From JALYNX01 sp963724825 (GTDB lineage Bacteria > Actinomycetota > Acidimicrobiia > Spongiisociales > ZC4RG35): a stretch of DNA of 64,000 bases. Below, one piece after another: positions 26,930 through 37,409 of the stretch. The translations under genes and the position numbers were made by a program. Under the pieces are notes generated by a model. That model saw only the letters and a program-made list of their open reading frames with translations. It had not been told where the DNA came from and searched no databases. Where the stretch lies: positions 1 through 64,000 of the forward strand of contig CAVRWT010000006.1 of assembly GCA_963724825.1 (NCBI GenBank), in the 5' to 3' direction. Within the stretch, counting starts at the first letter, position 1; each line of letters opens with the position of its first letter.

Positions 26930-27081
26930 GGCAGTTCAATCACCTTCGGCTCGGGGATGCGCGCGGGCACGTAGTTACAAGGTAATGGGTGGCCACCGCT
27001 AGTCGCGTCATCTCGGTAATGGTGCGATTCAGCCGTGCGATGTGTACCTTTTGGCAACGTATCACCTAGAGGAGACAAAAC

Positions 27082-27459
27082 GTGCCGTTGATGGATTTGT
27101 TCTGGACCATGCTCTGGTTGTTCCTGTTTTTTGCCTGGATCTGGCTTTTGATCACAGTGTTCTCCGACATCTTCCGTAGCGATGACCTCGGAGGATGGGC
27201 GAAGGCACTGTGGATCCTGTTCACTGTCTTTCTTCCCTACCTCGGGGTCCTCGTATACCTGATCGCCCGCGGCAGTTCGATGCAACAGAGATCAATCGCA
27301 GAGATGGCGGCCCGTGAGGAGGCGACCAGGGCCTACGTCCAACAGGTTGCCAGCAGTGGCTCAACCGCCGAGGAGCTCACAAAGCTCGCCGGCCTCAGGG
27401 ATTCGGGCGTCCTCACTGCCGAGGAGTTCAACCAGCAAAAGGCAAAGTTGCTCGCCTGA
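27082..27459 (+). CDS. Small membrane protein with PLDc_N and SHOCT domains
   Basis: A 125-residue protein has two N-terminal membrane helices (FWTMLWLFLFFAWIWLLITVF and ALWILFTVFLPYLGVLVYLIA) of the PLDc_N type and a C-terminal SHOCT motif (ELTKLAGLRDSGVLTAEEFNQQKAKLLA). Proteins of this plan are common in actinobacteria, and the SHOCT tail is thought to mediate oligomerisation or binding. The GTG start follows a good AGAGGAGAC ribosome site. Function is unknown. Confidence 0.85.
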   Translation: MPLMDLFWTMLWLFLFFAWIWLLITVFSDIFRSDDLGGWAKALWILFTVFLPYLGVLVYLIARGSSMQQRSIAEMAAREEATRAYVQQVASSGSTAEELTKLAGLRDSGVLTAEEFNQQKAKLLA

Positions 27460-27582
27460 GCGGCTGACATCGGCCGGCGATTGATGGAGGAGCACTTCTG
27501 CATTGTGTCGCCCGTTTTCAGGTTCGCCCTTCCGCGTCCTGGATAGAGTTGAACGGCCGTTCAGTAAAAGAGGAGGAGCTAG

Positions 27583-28761
27583 GTGGCCAACGAACGAAGT
27601 GAAATGCTGGAGAAGAGCAGCACGCTCTACTTCGGGCCTTGGTACCGGCAATCACCCTTCTTCAAGTCGACCCTGGCCGCAGGCTGCTCGGCATATGACA
27701 TCTACAACCACATGTATCTGCCGGCGTATTACGACGACCCCGATGTCGAGTACTGGGCCCTCGTCAATGGGGTGACGATGTGGGACGTGGGGGTCGAGCG
27801 CACCGTCGAAGTGAGCGGCAAGGACGCCGATCGCCTCATCGACTACATCACCTGTCGCGACCTGACCAAGTGCGCGATCGGCCAGGGCAAGTACATGCCG
27901 GTGATCGCCCCGGATGGTGGGATCGTCAACGACCCGGTCCTGCTCCACGTCGCCGAGAACCGATGGTGGATGCAGTTGGCCGACTCCGATGCGGGGCTCT
28001 ACGCCCTCGGTGTCGCCGCGGGCCGTTTCGACGCTGAGGTGAGTTTGCCGGACGTTCATCCGATGCAGGTTCAGGGGCCGCTGGCCGCGAAGACCATGGA
28101 GAAGCTGGTTGGTCCGTCGATCTACGACATCAAGTACTACTGGCTGGCGGAGTACGAGATCAATGGGATCCCGGTGGTCGTCAGCCGCACCGGGTGGACC
28201 GCCATTCCCGGATTCGAGATCAACATCCTCGATCGGAGCGGGGGCGCCGCCCTTTGGGACGCGGTCGCCGCCGCCGGAGAGGAGTTTGACATCCGGCCGA
28301 TCGCTCCTTGCGAGGCCCGCCGGATAGAGGCAGGCATCTTCAACTACGGGTCGGACATGACTCTCGACGACACTCCGTTCCACATCAGTGGGATGGAGCG
28401 TCTGGTCGAGCCGCAGGATCAGGACTACCTGGGCAAGGATGCGCTGGAGGGGCTCCGCGAGACTGGGGTCGATCGCAAGCTGGTTGGCATGTTCCTCGAG
28501 GCCGACCAACTGCGGGCGGAGTTGTCCGAGGTCTGGCCGGTGTTCTCCGATGGCCGCCAGGTGGGACGGGTCACCGATGCGGTCTGGTCCCCAGGGCTGG
28601 AGCGGAACATCGGATACATGTGGGTTCCGATCGAACTGTCAGAGCCGGGCACCCATCTCGACGTGGTCACCGAGGACGGTGCCGAACTCTCCGCCGTCGT
28701 CGCCTCCCTGCCGTTCGTCGATCCGAAGAAGGAAGCTCCGGCGCACAGCCTGAAAGTGTGA
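27583..28761 (+). CDS. GcvT-fold demethylase of the DmdA (DMSP demethylase) type
   Basis: This 392-residue tetrahydrofolate-dependent aminomethyltransferase-fold protein carries several segments that match DmdA better than GcvT: YNHMYLPAYYDDP, TCRDLTKCAIGQGKYMPVI, VNDPVLLHVAENRWWMQLADSD, VQGPLAAKTMEKL and SRTGWTAIPGFEI. DmdA removes a methyl from dimethylsulfoniopropionate and makes 5-methyltetrahydrofolate. The homology is to the family as a whole; whether DMSP is the substrate needs biochemical proof, since many DmdA-like proteins act on other methylated compounds. The GTG start at 27583 has a GGAGGAG site. It stands alone, with product fitting the window's one-carbon theme. Confidence 0.82.
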   Translation: MANERSEMLEKSSTLYFGPWYRQSPFFKSTLAAGCSAYDIYNHMYLPAYYDDPDVEYWALVNGVTMWDVGVERTVEVSGKDADRLIDYITCRDLTKCAIGQGKYMPVIAPDGGIVNDPVLLHVAENRWWMQLADSDAGLYALGVAAGRFDAEVSLPDVHPMQVQGPLAAKTMEKLVGPSIYDIKYYWLAEYEINGIPVVVSRTGWTAIPGFEINILDRSGGAALWDAVAAAGEEFDIRPIAPCEARRIEAGIFNYGSDMTLDDTPFHISGMERLVEPQDQDYLGKDALEGLRETGVDRKLVGMFLEADQLRAELSEVWPVFSDGRQVGRVTDAVWSPGLERNIGYMWVPIELSEPGTHLDVVTEDGAELSAVVASLPFVDPKKEAPAHSLKV

Positions 28762-28853
28762 GGCCGCCCTTTCAGGCCCATCGCCCCGCGCTGCTTCAAA
28801 CTCCGTGAGGAATCCCGGCTTCTGGACACATAACGTCCGGAACAGGGAGCAGC

Positions 28854-29419
28854 ATGGCGCAGACCATGAGCCGAGACGCGACATTCGACCGCATCTTTGA
28901 TCGGTTCCACGAGCCGATCCAGCGCTATTGCTTGCGCCGACTGCCTGTCGACGAGGTCAACGATGCTGTGACGGAGGTCTTCTTGGTGGCGTGGCGGAAG
29001 ATCTCGAGCCTTCCAGATGACATGGAGTTGCCCTGGCTCTATGGCATCGCCAACAACGTGGTCCGCAACGCCAATCGATCTCGTCGGAGAAGGTCGAACT
29101 TACGTGACCTGGTAGCCCGAGAGCCGAGTCGACACCCCTGGTCCCGAGCTTCAGATGCTAAGGAAGTACGAGCATCACACTGTCCTTCAGGCGATGGCGA
29201 TGTTGCGCGCCGAGGATCAGGAGATCCTGCGTTTGAAGACCTGGGAGCAGCTTTCCAACAGTGCCATCGCCTCCGCGTCTTGGGATCTCGGTAGGTGCCG
29301 TTGACATGCGGATCAATAGGGCGCGGAGCCGTCTGGCCGATGCGTATGCCAAGGCGGAGCGGCGGACCACCGCTGTCGCCACAAGTCGCACGCTGGTCGA
29401 GGAAGGAGGCGAATCATGA
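28854..29419 (+). CDS. ECF-type RNA polymerase sigma factor (two frameshifts)
   Basis: About 187 residues are expected after correcting two single-base insertions. Region 2 is intact (FDRIFDRFHEPIQRYCLRRL, TEVFLVAWRKI, LPWLYGIANNVVRN). An extra base near 29127 moves to a second frame carrying LQAMAMLRAEDQEILRLKTWEQLSN, and another near 29278 moves to a third frame with LGISVGAVDMRINRARSRLADAY, the region 4 helix-turn-helix. The stop overlaps the ATG of the next gene, the usual sigma/anti-sigma coupling. If the frameshifts are real the sigma factor is inactive. Confidence 0.82.
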
Positions 29420-30363
29420 GTCGCGACGTTCTCGATCTCCTAACCGCGACCAATCCGACACCTGATGTGACGCCACTGGCCGATGAGGTTTGGTCGAGCG
29501 AGGTGCTCCGCGAAATAGTCGATCAGCGCCGGACCGGAGCAAATGTCGATCCTCGGCTGTCGAGGCGGAACCTTCCGACGCAGACTCGTATTCCACGGCC
29601 TGTCCTGGCGGTGGCCACTGGCATCGCCATCGTGATCCTGGATGTCGGCCTGCCACTGCTGTTCGGATGGAGGAACACCGAAGAGCCGGTGGTGACAGCG
29701 ACCATGGCGCCCCCACAGCCCACAACTGTTCCGATCTCGCCACCTACCACCGCGGCAAGGCCCACCACGACCACCGTTTTGACCACTACCACCTCGTTGG
29801 CCATCCCGCCCGAGGCGGCGAACGTCGAGCTCGTGAGTGGGGTCAGTTCTGAGGAACTCTCGACCCTGGTCCAGTTCGCCCAGTTGTATGAGTCGGGAGA
29901 TGCGGCAGCGTGCATCGGTTCACATGTGGCGCTGTCCTCGCCTTGGACGCGATTTGAAAGTCTCATTCGGTTCGACTCGGCGATTGGCTCGGATGTTGAG
30001 TTGATGCGCTGTGCAAAGATATGAGGTGAACCTGAGTCCCTCAACTGTGAAGTCGCAGTGACGAGCGCAATTCATGCCGCCGCCAGCGTGCCGGGAGCCG
30101 TGAGCTTCTATCACTTTTATGTCACCCAGGGCCGTCTCGCCAACGGCGAACCGTGCGCGAGCGTCTACTACCCCGGACCTGCGCCGGACCCGCGTGAGAG
30201 AAGCGTCGAGTGGCAGGCACCGATTCGTGCGATGGCGGAGTGGATTGCTGAGAATCACGATGTTGCCCTCAGCAGCATCTGGCGGGAGGGCGGTCCCCTT
30301 ACTACTGAAAAGTCAGCGTCCACCTATGCCCGCTATCTCGACGAGTACCTGGCAAGTCTGTGA
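29416..30363 (+). CDS. Membrane protein coupled to the ECF sigma factor (putative anti-sigma), interrupted by one in-frame TGA
   Basis: The first 202 codons encode a cytoplasmic N terminus, one membrane helix (PVLAVATGIAIVILDVGLPLLF), a Thr/Pro-rich linker and a globular part. A TGA at 30022-30024 then stops the frame, yet the same frame stays open for another 113 codons with protein-like composition (FYHFYVTQGRLANGEPCASVYYPG to YARYLDEYLASL). It reads as one gene of about 315 codons with a point nonsense change or sequencing error. Translation coupling to the sigma gene suggests an anti-sigma or regulon-sensor role, but no zinc-finger anti-sigma motif is visible. Confidence 0.6.
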
Positions 30364-30394
30364 TGGCCTACCTGACGTCAATCGAGCCCCGGGT

Positions 30395-30976
30395 ATGAGC
30401 GGCAACGTGCGTTCGATCGCGATCACCTTCGTCAGCCTCTTCGTGCTCGCCGGATGCACTAGCAGCGGCTCGACGCCTACGGATCCAAGTCCCTCTGCAG
30501 AACCGACTCCAGGTCCCACTGCTGTCTCGACTTTGGCCGTGGCAACGTCTACGTCGGCGAGCGCAGCTACCAGCTCTACCCGGGACGCGGAAAATGAGTA
30601 CGTCGCGGATCGCAATGCGATTTGCGAGGATGCGAGCCTGGACGTAGCTGCCGTCAACGCCCAGTACATCGATGCCCCAGGGGCGACGCGGGCGATGTTG
30701 ATCGAGGGCCTAAGGTTGATCCGAGAGATCGTTGCCCTTGCGCAAGAGCAGCTTGCAGCTCTTACGGTTCCGCCCACCTTCCAGGCGTTCGTGGATGCCG
30801 AGATCGCGGCGCGCGAAGACCCGGTAGGAAAGGCGGCTTATGACGATTTGCTGCGCGCCATCGAGCGGGGCGACGACCTCGAAGAGGCCGCTGCTGCCTT
30901 TGATGCCATCGTCAACCCGATCAACGCTGAGCGGGAAGCCAGGGAGGACGCCTACGGGTTAGTGCACTGTGCCTGA
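30395..30976 (+). CDS. Hypothetical lipoprotein
   Basis: This 193-residue protein has a signal peptide with lipobox LFVLAGC (Cys21), a Ser/Thr/Pro-rich linker, then a helical domain (ENEYVADRNAICEDASLDVAA, IREIVALAQEQLAALTVPP, FDAIVNPINAEREAREDAYGLVHCA). The two cysteines near CEDA and at the C terminus may form a disulfide outside the cell. I chose the ATG at 30395 because it gives a proper signal peptide; the open frame extends upstream without one. It lies 31 bp after the interrupted sigma-linked gene. No family recognised. Confidence 0.7.
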   Translation: MSGNVRSIAITFVSLFVLAGCTSSGSTPTDPSPSAEPTPGPTAVSTLAVATSTSASAATSSTRDAENEYVADRNAICEDASLDVAAVNAQYIDAPGATRAMLIEGLRLIREIVALAQEQLAALTVPPTFQAFVDAEIAAREDPVGKAAYDDLLRAIERGDDLEEAAAAFDAIVNPINAEREAREDAYGLVHCA

Positions 30977-31084
30977 CTTGGTGAAACATGTCCTCAGAGG
31001 ACAAGCCTTGCTAGTGGGTCGGGTCCAAATCCTGGACCGGGCAAGCCGTGGAAGACTGGTGCTCGTTGCTAACAGGGAGACGCA

Positions 31085-31477
31085 ATGGCCATTGATGTGG
31101 AGAATTGGTTGGAGAGTTACCGGCGGGCGTGGGAGGACAAGGATTCCAACGCCGCCGCCGCCCTGTTCAGCGAGGACGTCAGCTATCGGTCCAACATCTT
31201 CGAGGCTCCGTACCGGGGTCGGGATGGTGTCCTTTCGTACTGGTCTGACGTGACGAGCACCCAAGAAGGGGCATCGGTGAGGATGGGCCGCCCGTTTGTC
31301 GACGGCAATCGTGTTGCTGCCGAATTCTGGACGGTGATGAGCAACGAGGGCACCGAGATCACATTGCCGGGGTGCCTGCTGTTGGAGTTCACCGTGGACG
31401 GACTGTGCCGAAGCCTCCGCGAGTACTGGCAGGTGGAAGTCGGGCCGCACCAACCTCCGCCGGAGTGGGGAACCTGA
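31085..31477 (+). CDS. SnoaL/NTF2-like domain protein
   Basis: A 130-residue protein with the NTF2-like fold pattern: helix NWLESYRRAWEDKDSNAAAALF, then strand SYRSNIFEAPYRGRDGVLSYW, and a beta-rich end (VAAEFWTVMSNEG, LLLEFTVDGLCRSLREYWQVE). Members are small hydrolase or isomerase-like proteins or ligand-binding domains, so the role is open. It is last on this strand before a strong terminator and the convergent propeller cluster. Confidence 0.8.
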   Translation: MAIDVENWLESYRRAWEDKDSNAAAALFSEDVSYRSNIFEAPYRGRDGVLSYWSDVTSTQEGASVRMGRPFVDGNRVAAEFWTVMSNEGTEITLPGCLLLEFTVDGLCRSLREYWQVEVGPHQPPPEWGT

Positions 31478-31559
31478 AGCCTCTTTGATCGCGACCAGTT
31501 TCGACCACCAACAGACATTCGAGTTCACCCGCACAGCACACCGGACTGAACGTCAGGAA

Positions 31560-31591
31560 GCCCCCTCCCACCACAGAGGGTGGGAGGGGGC
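31560..31591. terminator. Bidirectional terminator hairpin between convergent genes
   Basis: A perfect 13-bp stem, GCCCCCTCCCACC (31560-31572) with GGTGGGAGGGGGC (31579-31591), has a 6-nt loop. It lies between the SnoaL-like gene (+) and the WD40 lipoprotein gene (-). Confidence 0.85.
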
Positions 31592-31614
31592 ACCGGGCCT
31601 GATCGAAAACGCTG

Positions 31615-32728
31615 TCAGCTCGGGATCAGGGTGCTGACCTCGCTCTTGCTGCTCGTGTAGAGCAGGTCTCCGTCTGGAGTGAAGGTCACGAACGTCCAGA
31701 ACTCGGGATCCAGGGTCTGGTCTGCGACCATCTCGCCGGACTGGATGTCCCAGAGTCGGTCCGATCCGGGTGATGAGGTGCCGAGGAGGCCATCAGAGTT
31801 CATCGCTATATCGATGACGAGTTCGGCATGCGCGGACAACTCCCGCACCGTCGCATCCTCAACCTGATTCGGATCACCAGTTGGGAAGCCCGCCCCACCG
31901 ACCAGGGCTTCGAAGTCGAGGACCAAAGCAGTTCCGTCAAGGTTGGCCATCGCGAGGTACTTCCCGGTCGGATCAAAAGCCAGCCTCACCGCTTGAGTCA
32001 TATCTGTGCCGTACATCACCGTGCGGCTCGACATGTCGTAGATCTCGGTGACCGTCTTTTCTGAATCCGGGGACGTGTTGGCCACGATCGTCAAGTAGCG
32101 ACCCGCTTCCGAGCCGACAGGATTGAAGACGGCGTCGTGGATATAACCCCACGGGAGGTCGAGGACCACGGTGCCGGACTCCCACTCGATTACCCGACTT
32201 CGACACGCTGGCTCCTCATCGCTCCCGCTGAGCACCAACAGGGTGGCGTCTGGGCTGAAGGCTTTAGGGATGGTGCAGTCCGGCAGTTGGGCGGAGAGCG
32301 GCTCGAAAGACTCGAAGTCCCGGACCCAACCATCGCCTTCGGCATCATTCATCGCTACCAGACTCCAATCAGAGCTCAAAGCCTCGCCGAATCCCCAGTG
32401 GAGACTCTGATTCTCGAAGGCCCGCAATTGTTCTCCGGAGCCAATGTCGTACACCCGCACCACGTCCGGCTCGTCGGAGAAGACGACAACCTGTGAACCA
32501 TCCGGGGAAACCTCGACGCGATACGGGTACCCGGCTTGGCCCGGCTCCTGATCGAGATCGATCGCCTTCGACGTTCGTGGGCATGGCTGCGGTGGTCTCC
32601 GCCACCACCGGCGGGGTCGTGGTCGCCGGTGCCGTCGTTGGGTCTGTCACTTGCGTTTGGCATCCGGCCAACAACAGCGCAAGACAGAGGGGTCCGAGGG
32701 TGATTCGAGATACGGATCGAGATCGCAT
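31615..32728 (-). CDS. WD40-like beta-propeller lipoprotein (one frameshift)
   Basis: About 370 residues result after removing one extra base near 32563. The signal peptide MRSRSVSRITLGPLCLALLL leads to a lipobox AGC (Cys23). Next come a Thr/Pro linker and propeller blades (YRVEVSPDGSQVVVF, VRVYDIGSGEQLRAF, FSPDATLLVLSGSD, AFDPTGKYLAMANLDGTALVLDFE, TFTPDGDLLYTSSKSE). Several blades closely copy the C-terminal propeller of the SARP regulator next door (CTIPKAFSPD versus CTFPKAFSPD; EAGRYLTIVA versus EPGRYLATAS), so it probably arose by partial duplication. The mature protein would sit outside the cell membrane. An AAAGGAG site precedes the ATG and the shared 18-bp element lies 51 bp upstream. 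Confidence 0.82.
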
Positions 32729-32740
32729 GTGCAGCTCCTT

Positions 32741-34338
32741 TCAGCTGCTGGCGATACGACCCGATCACGTTGGAAAGCCGCTTGTGAACGGCTTGGATCG
32801 CCCCTGGGCCCTCAGTCGGCGACTCGCAGGCCGTCTCCAGGTATCGCTCGCATTCCTCGGGGGTCAGGCCCCTCGTGACCCTGGACTCAGCGAGCTTGAT
32901 GAGCGGCTCAGGGTCGAAGTAGAAGGTGCGAATTCCGCCATCTCCGTAAAGCAGATAGTCGCCCTCAGGGCCGAAGGTGCTAACCGGGGGAAAGTCGGTG
33001 CCGACATAGGGTTCGGCGATCATCGACCCGTCGAACACATCCCACAGCCGAAGCGACCGTCCCGATGTGGTGGCGAGCACCCCGTCGGCGTTGATCGCCA
33101 CCCGCCAGATGGCGGGGTCATCAACCTCTTTCTTGAAGATGAGGGAGTCCTCCGGCGAGTTACCTTCGAGGAGAAGGACCATGTCGAGGACCCAAGCACT
33201 TCCGTCGATCACCCCTCCGGCCAGATATCGCCCGGTGGGGTCGAAGGCGACCGAGATAGTGTCCGGGAACGCCGACGCCATGACCTTTTCACCATTCGAC
33301 AAGTCGTAGATCTGGGCAGTGGAAATGGAACCCGGGAGTGTGGGCCACTCGCCGTCGCCAGATAGCGACCCGGCTCGAAGGTGTCGCCAGGATTGAATTT
33401 CGCCTCGTTTAGATAGATGGCGGCGCCGAGGTCCAGCAATTCGACGCCGGTTTTCCAATCGATCACCCGGGACCGAACAGATGGGTCGTCGCACGCGCTC
33501 AAGACCAAGAGCGAACCGTCGGGGCTGAATGCCTTGGGGAAGGTGCACTCGGGAAACTTCTCCAGTTTCTCAAAGGTTGAGAGGTCCATTACCCAAACGT
33601 CGTCCTGTCGACGGACGCCAGGTAGCGCCAATCTGGACTTACCGCGGCTGCGTTCGCCATTTCGAAGGTCTGGTCTGGGAGGGTTCGAAGAACTTCACCG
33701 GTCACGGCGTCGATCAGGTCAAACGATTCGTACGCACTTTGGACAGCCAATTCCGCGCCGTCGGCCGACACGTCGATCTGCATGACCCTATCGGGATGCG
33801 GAAGGGGACGATTCACGGATGGCGGCCCTGGTTGAGTGACGTCCCAGGTCCGAGTGGTTCCGTCGGTGCTGACACTGTGGAGATGCTCTCCATCAGCGTC
33901 GAAGGTGACGTCGAATACCGGGCCTTCATCGCCGGCCAGGGTCCCGACATTGGAGCCGAACTCCGTTTCGAGAAGGATGACCTTGCCGTCGTTGCCCGAC
34001 ACCGCCACCAACCCTGAATCTGTGACGTCGAGTGCAGGGCCTTCGTCCCAACCGAGAATCACCTCGGTGGGTTCTGTCCACAGAGCTCACTCCCGTCGAG
34101 GTTCCAGGCCACCACCGATCCGCCTCCGTCGGCAGTGAATAGAAGGTTGGATTGGCGATCCACCGCCAACCTGACGGGTGAGAAACCAGGCGTGTTCGAT
34201 TCGATCAACCTGTGTCCTCGTAGGGATGTCGAAGAAGACGACTTCGTCGGCATTGGACCGGGCCACCAGCAACGTCTCGTTGTCGAGAAAGGCCAGATCC
34301 AATTGGTGGGGGGAGTCGACGTCGCCCCAGCCTTGGTG
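32741..34338 (-). CDS. Segment 5: remaining propeller blades and C terminus
   Basis: Five short frames join into further blades: LDLAFLDNETLLVARSNADE, VRLAVDRQSNLLFTADGGGS with VVAWNLDGSEL, FDVTFDADGEHLHSVSTDGT with TRTWDVT, AVSPDWRYLASVD, CTFPKAFSPDGSLLVLSACD, VAFDPTGRYLAGGVIDGS and VAINADGVLATTSGRSL with RLWDVFDG. A conserved tail SRVTRGLTPEECERYL, usual at the end of such propellers, closes the domain near 32840. The density of indels is highest here. The last stretch overlaps the regulatory element and start region of the next gene. Confidence 0.72.
32780..32797 (-). promoter_or_regulatory. SARP-type direct-repeat element, WD40 lipoprotein gene
   Basis: The minus strand reads TCCAAGCCGTTCACAAGC: half-sites 11 bp apart, 51 bp before the ATG at 32728. 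It lies over the 3' end of the regulator gene. Confidence 0.65.
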
Positions 34339-34339
34339 A

Positions 34340-35188
34340 GAACACGATTTGGCCGCTCGCGGTGTCCCAAACGACGACGCCTTCTTTGTCCTCCAGAATG
34401 GTCGCCGCCAACATGGAACCATCGGGCGACCAGGCCATCCGTGAGACACGGACCTCGCTCTTCCAGCTGCCGGGGACCGGGAACCGATGCAGTTCGTCGC
34501 CGGTAGTCGGGTCCCAGATGATGAAAGTAGGGGTGTCGTCAGCTCCCTCCAGGTAGCCCACTGCCAAACGGCCGTCGGGGCTCCAGGCGAGCCCGATCAC
34601 CTCGCCGGGGCCGGGCAGCGTCCTACTGAGGGTTTCACTGCCGAGATCCCACACCGAAATCTCGTTGGAAGACACAAAGCCTGATCCCCGGTTGTCGGTT
34701 GCGAGCAGTTCTCCATTCGGGCTGACCTCGACCTGACGAAAGCCGCTGTCAAACCGCTGCTCCACGCGGGACACCTGCACCGCGTTGTGTAACGCCTCCA
34801 TCGTCTCCGCGGGTACCTCCTCCCCCGCGGCAAGGGCACGGTTTGCGGACTCCAACCCGAGGAGAATCGCCAATTCGGGATCCGAATCCCGAACGACCAC
34901 CGAATCGGCCGCCAGGCTCCCGACCAACGAGAGAACTTCCTCACGATCAGCCTGATTGCGCTGTCCGAGAGCCAAACCACCCAGGGTCCCGACGATGACG
35001 AGAGCGCCGGCCAAAGCCGCCAGGAGAAAACGCCGCCTACGACGCCTCGTGTGCGCCTCTTCCTGGCTGAGCGCCACGCTGGCCGCCAGATAGTCGGCCT
35101 CATCCTTGGAGATGGCAATCCCGCTCTCCTCCCGCCATCGCTCGGCCTGATCGAGGCGGGCCCCCCGCAGCAAGTAACTCGTTTCCAT
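34340..35188 (-). CDS. Segment 4: membrane helix and first propeller blades
   Basis: The segment SYLLRGARLDQAERWREE and DEADYLAASVALSQEEAHTRRRRRR leads into one hydrophobic helix (FLLAALAGALVIVGTLGGLALG). Six arginines before the helix predict that the N-terminal half is cytoplasmic and the following propeller outside. After a helical stalk (VLSLVGSLAADSVVVRDSDPELAILLGLESANRAL) the propeller starts (VEVSPNGELLATDNRG, ISVWDLGSETLSRTL, LAWSPDGRLAVGYLEG, MAWSPDGSMLAATILED, VVVWDTASGQIVF). Confidence 0.82.
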
Positions 35189-35189
35189 C

Positions 35190-36081
35190 GCCAGACTCGG
35201 TCCACTCCCCCGCGGCCGCGTTGATGCTTCGCTGAACCGTGAGATCGCCACGTTTGGCTTCCACCCAGGAGCTCAATCGTCCCCATTCGGTGAGCAGAGC
35301 CTCGTGGGCAACCTCAACGGTCGGGCCCCGTGTCACCGGATGAAGGTCGAACGACAGAAGCCGAAAGGCTCCGAACTGCTGGAGTGCCTGGTCGAGAGCG
35401 ATCTGGTCGAGGGCAAGGCTCTTCAACTCGCTCTGCAGGATGCGGCGTCTGGTGGTTCCCGCCGTCTCGTCCACGGTTAGCAAACGCAGGAAGAGTTGTT
35501 CGGCGGCAACCTGGCCAACCGGAGACAACGAGTCATATATCTCGTCGGCCCGTCGGCTCAGGGCGCCGAGAACACCTCCCGTCGACTTGTAGAGCTCGAC
35601 GGTCAACAGGTTCCTCTTTCTCTGGGAGAACATCTCGGTGAGTGCGTACTGGAGCAGCGGGAGACCGCCTGGCTGACCTTCGACGTCACGAAGCACATGG
35701 TTGACCAGACCAGGTTCGAGCTCGACACCCACTCTCTTTGCCGGCCCCGAGACCGCCTGTGCCAGGCCCTCCTCCGAGGGGATGCTCACAGTGACGATTC
35801 CCGCCCTCATCGCTTCTGCGAAGGCCGGATACTCGAGGGGTCGGTCGAAGAAGTCGGCTCGCATCGTCAGGATGAGCCGAATCCGAGAGCGTTCGTCGGC
35901 GACCACCGTGGTCAGGGCATCGAGAAACAGGCGGCGAGTTCCCTCGGCGGCCACCGACGAGAAGATCTCCTCGAACTGGTCGATGATCAGCACCAGGTCG
36001 GTGTCATCGGTGGGGAGGATCTGCTTGCAGACTCCGAAGCAGCCCTCTCTCGTCGGCAACGAGCTCATCGACCAGGTCCGG
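35190..36081 (-). CDS. Segment 3: STAND-type NTPase module
   Basis: After two frameshifts (about 36082 and 36033) the frame gives VCKQILPTDDTDLVLIIDQFEEIF, with Walker B LVLIIDQFEE and sensor RLILTMRADFFDRPLEYP, then the helical part GQPGGLPLLQYALTEMF, GALSRRADEIYDSLSPVGQ and VEVAHEALLTEWGRLSSWV. This matches the nSTAND/novel AAA-type ATPase regularly found before WD40 propellers in actinobacterial and cyanobacterial signalling proteins. It probably acts as a nucleotide-driven switch between sensor and output domains. Confidence 0.82.
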
Positions 36082-36082
36082 A

Positions 36083-37408
36083 GGGATTGTCGACTGCCAC
36101 CCGCAACAGGGCCGCTCCCAGCTCCTCGAATGGGTAGGACCCGGGGAACATGTCGGTGAAAAGCCATCCTCTCGAGCCGGGCAGGCCCCCGGAGCGCAGC
36201 GCTGGAATGAGGCCGGCTCGGACCACTGAGCTTTTCCCGCTTCCAGATGGCCCAACCACCGTCACCAGTCGATTGGAGGCCAGGGCTCGCAGCAGATCGT
36301 CTACGAGGGCTCCGCGTCCGTGGAAGTCGATGGCGTCGGTCTCGGTGAAAGCCCGAAGTCCCTTGTATGGGTTGCGCGGTGGCGCAGCCTGGGGTGAGGG
36401 CTGGCCACCATCAGCAATCGACACCACATCCGTCCCGGCCGCTCGTCGGATCGCTCTCAGCAGGTCGTCGGCCCGCTCGTACCGGTTGGCTGGTTGATCG
36501 TCGGTCGCCTTGGCCAACACCTCGACCAGCTCGGGAGGAAGATGTCCGTTCGAGTCTCCTGGGCCCGGTGTGCCGGTCAGACAGTGGCGGGCCAGAACGC
36601 CCAGACAGAAGATGTCCGATCGGGAGGTCAGCGGCTCTCCCCTGCTCTCTTCCGGAGGCAGATAGGCGAGGGAGGTTGTCATCGGAGCCCCGCCCTCATC
36701 TGCACGCCGCATTGCAATCCCGAAGTCGGAAAGGTAGGCGTTGCCGTCGTCGTCGAGGAGGACGTTGGCCGCCTTGATATCGCGGTGGATCACGCCATGT
36801 CGGTGGGCATAGGAAACCGCCGAACCGACCTGCTCGAGGAGGCGAAGAACCGGTGCCAGATCCCAGGGCCCGTGCCGGAGGGTGTCGGCAACGCTCCCAC
36901 CCCGGAGTAGGGGCATGACCAGGTAGGCCCCCTCCGGCCCTCTCCAGTAGTCGAGGAGAGTGACGATGTGGGGGTGCTCCAGCTCGGCGACCACCTGCGC
37001 TTCGGCTTCGAAGCGTCTGATGAAGTCAACGCGATTCACGTACTCCGGCCGGATGAACTTGATCGCCGCCTCGCGCCCCACGGACGGCTGGAACGCCCGG
37101 TAGACCACCCCGTAGTCACCAATCCCGATTTGTTCCCTCAGCTCATAGCCGCGGACGTTGGCGCCGACCACCGGCTCGAGGTCGGTGCGCTCCGTCTCGG
37201 GGGCAACTTCGATCCGGATGTCCATTTTGATATCCAGCGTCGGGTCCTGCTCCAGGATCCGCTGCTCGAGCTCCTGGAGCGCCAGTGAGGGGTTGATGCC
37301 CAGTTCCTCTCCGAGGATGGTTCGGGTCTTCTGGAAGGCACGTAAGGCGTCGGCCTGACGTCCCGACCGGTAGAGGGCGAGCATCTGCATCTCGGCCATC
37401 CGCTCCCT
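36083..37408 (-). CDS. Segment 2: end of BTAD, Ser/Thr protein kinase, P-loop
   Basis: The frame resumes with RERMAEMQMLALYRSGRQADAL (BTAD end) and runs straight into a kinase, which proves the fusion. The kinase has the Gly loop GDYGVVYRAF, the ATP lysine in EAAIKFI, catalytic HRDIKAANVLL, DFG in LSDFGIAM and a PPEES activation segment, so all catalytic residues are present. A Pro-rich linker leads to NPYKGLRAFTETDAIDFHGR and Walker A VVGPSGSGKSS of the NTPase. No PASTA domain is present; the extracellular sensor is the distant propeller instead. Confidence 0.88.
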
Positions 37409-37409
37409 G

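Noticed and set aside
30022..30024. Selenocysteine at the in-frame TGA
   Set aside because: No selenocysteine machinery or recognisable downstream element, and the residue context is not that of a known selenoprotein.
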